From an uncultured Prevotellaceae bacterium (GTDB taxonomy: Bacteria; Bacteroidota; Bacteroidia; Bacteroidales; Muribaculaceae), in the NCBI GenBank assembly GCA_905210415.1, contig CAJLWM010000071.1, positions 1 to 8,348 on the forward strand: 8,348 nucleotides of DNA, in the 5' to 3' direction. The notes beneath the pieces are model-generated. The model had not been told where the DNA came from. It did no database searches and worked only from the letters and a program-made list of their open reading frames with translations. Each line of letters opens with the position of its first letter. Positions within the stretch are counted from its first letter, which is position 1. Shown here one piece after another: positions 5,164 to 8,348 of the stretch. Made by a program: the position numbers and the translations under genes.

Positions 5164-6600
5164 ATGAGAAATCTCTTCAGAAACATCACGGCTACCCTCA
5201 TAGCTCTTTGCGCATCGCATGCAATGAGCAATGCTGCCGAGCAGACTCTCACCACCAACGATGCCACTATCAACAAGGCTTTTGATATGGCCATCAAGAC
5301 TCTCGACAAAAACATCTCGGCAGAAGGCATCATCCTTGCCGGCGGCGACTACGGAGGCGAGTGGACCCGCGATTGCGCCTTCAATTGCGCCAATGCTGCC
5401 AATCTGCTTCGCCCTGAGGCTGCGCGCACATCGCTTTGGAGCGTAACCGAAAACGGCAAACGCATCGGACATCAATATTGGGACCAAATCATCTGGGTGA
5501 TTGCCGCTTGGCAACACTATTTGGCCACCAACGACGCGGCATTCTTGCACCAAGCACTCTCTTGCTCGGCCACAACAATCAGCGACCTTGAGCGCCAACA
5601 CTTCAATTCGTTATACGGACTATTCACCGGTCCTGCCGTGTTTCAAGACGGCATAGCCGGCTACGATGAGCCAATCTTCCAGCCTGGCAACAACAATAGC
5701 TATGTGCTCGACCACAATGCCGACCAGATAATGTGTCTCAGCACCAACTGCGTCTACTATAAGGCTTACCTTTGCCTTGCCGACATGATGTGGCAATGTG
5801 GCAAAGACGGCAACGCCTATCAAAATAAGGCGAAGCAACTCAAGAAACGCATTCGCCAGCACTTCTACAACAAAGCCGCAAACCGCCTTTTCTACCTCAT
5901 CGACGGAAACGGCAAGAAGCACAACTACACCGAAGGCCTTGGTGTGGCTTTCGCCGTGCTTTATGATGTGGTGAGCAACAAGGAGGCAAAAAGCATCCTC
6001 AGCAACGTGCACATCACCCGATATGGCATTCCTGCCGTATATCCGGCATTCCCTCGCTATAGCGCTGCCCAACCGGGCCGACACAATGTGATGATTTGGC
6101 CTCACGTCAACATGATATATGCTTCAGCTTGCGCTCACGCAAGAGTGTTTGACCAATTCTATTTCGAAATCAACAATCTTGCGAAACTCGCGGTTGAAGG
6201 AGACGGATTCTTTGAAATCTACGACCCTGCCAACGGCAAACCAAGCGGCGGCTATCAATGCGACCACCTATGGGACGTGCGCCACGATCAGACATGGTGC
6301 GCCACAGGATTCCTTCGCGAATTCATCACTGAGATATTCGGCATTCGCCTCACTCCGCGCGGCTTGAAGATTCGCCCATTGGGAATGAACGACGGCAGCA
6401 AATGCACTCTCAGAGGCATCAAGTTTCACAACAACACTATCAACATCACCGTCACTGGTAAAGGCAATGGCTATACGCCTAAGTCGTGCCGCATCAATGG
6501 CGTGAAAGCATCGAATTTTGTGGGACACAACGGTGCAATCTATGAGAACGGCAAATACCGGAAAACTACCGGTGTACTGAATATTGAAATCGAACTATAA
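5164..6600 (+). CDS. Secreted glycoside hydrolase, six-hairpin (alpha/alpha toroid) fold
   Basis: The 478-residue product opens with a Sec signal peptide (residues 1 to about 24, probable cleavage after SNA or NAA), so it should act in the periplasm or outside the cell. The body resembles (alpha/alpha)6-barrel glycosidases of the GH63, GH15 and mannosylglycerate-hydrolase type. It has GGEWTRD (64-70), whose W-x-R-D motif lines the active site in these families, HNADQIMCLSTNCVYYKA (184-201), WPHVNMIYASA (312-322), GFFEIYDP (348-355) and HLWDVRHDQTWCATGFL (368-384). A C-terminal beta-rich stretch follows LTPRGLKIRPL (396-406). Asp70 and Glu351 are candidate catalytic acids by position only. Substrate and GH family cannot be fixed from sequence alone. 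The stop lies 16 bases before folD, suggesting one transcript. Confidence 0.78.
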   Translation: MRNLFRNITATLIALCASHAMSNAAEQTLTTNDATINKAFDMAIKTLDKNISAEGIILAGGDYGGEWTRDCAFNCANAANLLRPEAARTSLWSVTENGKRIGHQYWDQIIWVIAAWQHYLATNDAAFLHQALSCSATTISDLERQHFNSLYGLFTGPAVFQDGIAGYDEPIFQPGNNNSYVLDHNADQIMCLSTNCVYYKAYLCLADMMWQCGKDGNAYQNKAKQLKKRIRQHFYNKAANRLFYLIDGNGKKHNYTEGLGVAFAVLYDVVSNKEAKSILSNVHITRYGIPAVYPAFPRYSAAQPGRHNVMIWPHVNMIYASACAHARVFDQFYFEINNLAKLAVEGDGFFEIYDPANGKPSGGYQCDHLWDVRHDQTWCATGFLREFITEIFGIRLTPRGLKIRPLGMNDGSKCTLRGIKFHNNTINITVTGKGNGYTPKSCRINGVKASNFVGHNGAIYENGKYRKTTGVLNIEIEL

Positions 6601-6616
6601 CTCTTAAAACATAACA

Positions 6617-7498
6617 ATGGAACTAATCGACGGTAAGAAAGTAGCGGCTGACGTAAAACAAGAAATTGCAGCCGAAGTAGAGCAAATGATTGCAGAGGGA
6701 AAGCGCAGGCCTCATCTTGCAGCTATTCTCGTGGGCCACGATGGCGGCAGCGAGACATACGTTCGCAACAAGGTGATTGCTTGCGAGAAATGCGGCTTTA
6801 AGTCAACCCTTATTCGCTATGAAGAGGATGTGACTGAGCAACAACTTCTCGACACCATCGCAAAACTCAATGCCGATGACGAAGTCGACGGATTTATTGT
6901 GCAACTGCCATTGCCTCGCCACATCTCTGAGCAACGCATCATCGAGGCTATCGACTATCGCAAGGATGTAGACGGCTTCCACCCTACTAACGTGGGCAGA
7001 ATGTCTATTGGCTTGCCATGCTTCGTTTCTGCCACTCCTGCCGGCATCATCGAATTGCTCGCACGCTACAACGTGAACACCAAGGGTGCCAACTGCGTGG
7101 TGCTTGGCAGAAGCAATATCGTGGGCAAACCTGTGGCTAACCTGCTTATGCAGAAAGCGCCAGTGGGCAATGCCACTGTCACCGTGTGCCACTCAGCCAC
7201 ACGCAACCTCAAGGAGATTTGCCGCCAAGCCGACATCATTATCGCAGCTATCGGCCAACCTGAATTCGTGAAAGAAGACATGGTGAAAGAGGGTGCTGTG
7301 ATCATCGACGTTGGTACCACACGCGTGCCTTCAACCGAAACAAAGAGCGGCTTCAAGCTCAAGGGCGACGTGGATTTCGAACACGTTGCGCCTAAGTGCA
7401 GCCTCATCACTCCTGTGCCTGGCGGCGTAGGTCCGATGACCATCTGCTCGCTGATGAAGAACACTCTTCTCGCTGCTAAAAAGACTATCTATAAATAA
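6617..7498 (+). CDS. folD: Bifunctional methylenetetrahydrofolate dehydrogenase/cyclohydrolase FolD
   Basis: FolD oxidises 5,10-methylene-THF to methenyl-THF with NAD(P)+ and hydrolyses it to 10-formyl-THF, supplying one-carbon units for purines and initiator formyl-methionine. The 293-residue product has the usual length and all landmarks. These are YVRNK with the catalytic lysine at 52, QLPLP (96-100), KDVDGF (116-121), the dinucleotide-binding GRSNIVGKP (164-172), CHS (191-193), DVGTTR (231-236) and [10 protein letters not shown] (266-275). The start is the first ATG consistent with the family N-terminus; the preceding cttaaaacataaca has no Shine-Dalgarno. It follows the glycosidase by 16 bases and is closed by its own terminator. 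Confidence 0.97.
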   Translation: MELIDGKKVAADVKQEIAAEVEQMIAEGKRRPHLAAILVGHDGGSETYVRNKVIACEKCGFKSTLIRYEEDVTEQQLLDTIAKLNADDEVDGFIVQLPLPRHISEQRIIEAIDYRKDVDGFHPTNVGRMSIGLPCFVSATPAGIIELLARYNVNTKGANCVVLGRSNIVGKPVANLLMQKAPVGNATVTVCHSATRNLKEICRQADIIIAAIGQPEFVKEDMVKEGAVIIDVGTTRVPSTETKSGFKLKGDVDFEHVAPKCSLITPVPGGVGPMTICSLMKNTLLAAKKTIYK

Positions 7499-7523
7499 TC
7501 AATGCATTTATAGGTTACTTAAT

Positions 7524-7557
7524 AATAGAGCATCTTATGGTGAGATGCTCTATTTTT
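7524..7557 (+). terminator. Terminator after folD
   Basis: A 12-base stem (7524-7535 with 7543-7554, core tagagcatct) encloses a seven-base loop and runs directly into a T-run (tatttttccc). It lies 25 bases after the folD stop. This is a canonical intrinsic terminator. Confidence 0.85.
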
Positions 7558-7569
7558 CCCAAAACAATA

Positions 7570-7660
7570 AACCCAAATCGGACATTAGGCCGTAGATGTA
7601 ATATTTTAATACTACTTGGTGTCTTTCGAAATTCTTCCAAGTCCTAACAACCGAATTGGG
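7570..7660 (-). repeat. Composite intergenic element, short form (MITE/BIME-like)
   Basis: This is the second copy of the element at 4944-5127, in the opposite orientation. Its outer inverted units are cccaaatcggacattagg (7572-7589) and cctaacaaccgaattggg (7643-7660). The inner inverted pair is acttgg (7614-7619) and ccaagt (7637-7642), enclosing the palindrome tttcgaaa (7624-7631). Compared with the long copy it lacks the central 91 bases or so, while the flanking parts match at 28/36 and 50/57 positions. It begins 15 bases after the folD terminator stem and ends 60 bases before the next gene. No coding sequence is apparent. Confidence 0.75.
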
Positions 7661-7720
7661 ATAAACCTAACGCCCTTAAGCGCGCGAGGGTAATTCAGCA
7701 ATCAACTTTCACATACAGCA

Positions 7721-8348
7721 ATGACACAGTTTCTCAGCATTCTGCTCGTAGCAATACTCGATTTGGTGCTCGGCAATCAGGACATCAACCTCACATTTGT
7801 GGGCGATGCCATGCAGCACGGTCCGCAGATTAAGGCGGCACGCACCTCGGCAGGCAACTACGACTACACACCCTGCTTTAAATATCTCAGCGACGACATC
7901 GCCAAAGCCGACTTCGCCCTGGTCAATCTGGAGTGCCCACTGGGCGGTAAGCCATACTCAGGCTACCCAAATTTCAGCGCACCCGATGAATATGCTCAGC
8001 ACCTGCAAGATGTGGGTTTTGACTTCTTTGTCACTGCCAACAACCACTGCCTCGACCGACGCGATGCTGGCGCAAAACGCACCATCAAGCGCCTCAACGA
8101 GATGGGCATACCTCATGCCGGCACATACCTCAACGAGGCTGCACGCGACACGCTCTGCCCTGCTATCGTGGATGTGAAAGGTGTGCGAATGGCTATCCTC
8201 AGCTACACCTACGGCACCAACGGCATTCCCACCCGTAAGCCTAATGTGGTGAACTATATCGACAAGAAGCAGATGGCTATTGACATTGCCAAGGCGAAGG
8301 GCATGAACCCCGACGCCATTATCGCATGTATGCACTGGGGCGTGGAAT
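7721..8348 (+). CDS. CapA-family metallophosphatase-like protein (partial, N-terminal 209 residues)
   Basis: The frame is open from the ATG at 7721 to the window edge. The fragment shows the landmarks of the CapA/PgsA family (calcineurin-like phosphoesterase fold): NLTFVGDAMQHG (23-34), with the first metal-binding Asp at 29, VNLECPLGG (68-76), FVTANNHCLDR (103-113) with the Asn-Asn-His motif, a GIPHAGT turn (129-135) and HWGVE (205-209). CapA proteins are linked to poly-gamma-glutamate capsule or related envelope polymers in some bacteria. In Bacteroidota they often occur alone and their substrate is unclear. Residues 4-17 are hydrophobic and could be a short signal or anchor, though no basic residue precedes them. 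About half of the protein lies outside the window. Confidence 0.85.
   Translation, partial: MTQFLSILLVAILDLVLGNQDINLTFVGDAMQHGPQIKAARTSAGNYDYTPCFKYLSDDIAKADFALVNLECPLGGKPYSGYPNFSAPDEYAQHLQDVGFDFFVTANNHCLDRRDAGAKRTIKRLNEMGIPHAGTYLNEAARDTLCPAIVDVKGVRMAILSYTYGTNGIPTRKPNVVNYIDKKQMAIDIAKAKGMNPDAIIACMHWGVE

Noticed and set aside
4964..5167. A 67-residue basic reading frame running through the long composite element from a TTG codon
   Set aside because: It needs a TTG start, is low-complexity Lys/Arg/Ser, lies entirely on repeat sequence, and overlaps the glycosidase start. The shorter copy of the element does not preserve it.

Overview
The window looks like chromosomal DNA of a member of the order Bacteroidales, perhaps of the Prevotellaceae or Muribaculaceae type. 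The reasons are the gene content (a DUF4270 lipoprotein, a half-length GT5 protein beside it, a PII-like protein behind an RND pump), the absence of purine-rich Shine-Dalgarno sequences before every start codon, and promoter boxes of the Bacteroidota type TAnnTTTG. The family-level placement is a guess.

Layout. Bases 2-124 are the last 40 codons of an RND efflux transporter. A strong hairpin separates it from a 97-residue PII-like gene (204-497). A palindromic repeat cluster (511-592) and a terminator (609-651) follow. On the minus strand a transcription unit begins at a good promoter near 3220-3250. It carries an N-terminal-half glycogen-synthase-like protein (3194-2385), a DUF4270 lipoprotein (2345-909) and tRNA-Thr(CGT) (833-761), and ends at a strong terminator (707-752). 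A 341-base regulatory interval separates this unit from the divergent ffh gene (3536-4882), which encodes the SRP GTPase. After the ffh terminator come an intergenic element, a secreted six-hairpin glycoside hydrolase (5164-6600) and folD (6617-7498), only 16 bases apart and probably cotranscribed. After the folD terminator come a second copy of the element, in the opposite orientation, and the start of a CapA-family metallophosphatase gene (7721 to the window edge).

Most coding content is housekeeping (SRP targeting, one-carbon metabolism, a tRNA) mixed with envelope and glycan functions. No defence system, CRISPR array, transposase or integrase is visible. The least explained feature is a family of intergenic repeats built from inverted copies of a motif close to CCAAATCGGTCATTAGG. 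At least seven copies occur at three sites. Two sites, 4944-5127 and 7570-7660, are clearly homologous copies of one composite element with terminal and internal inverted repeats. They lie in opposite orientation, each just behind a terminator, and differ by an internal segment of about 91 bases. They look like a MITE-like or REP/BIME-like family, or a structured RNA, whose moving enzyme is not in this window.
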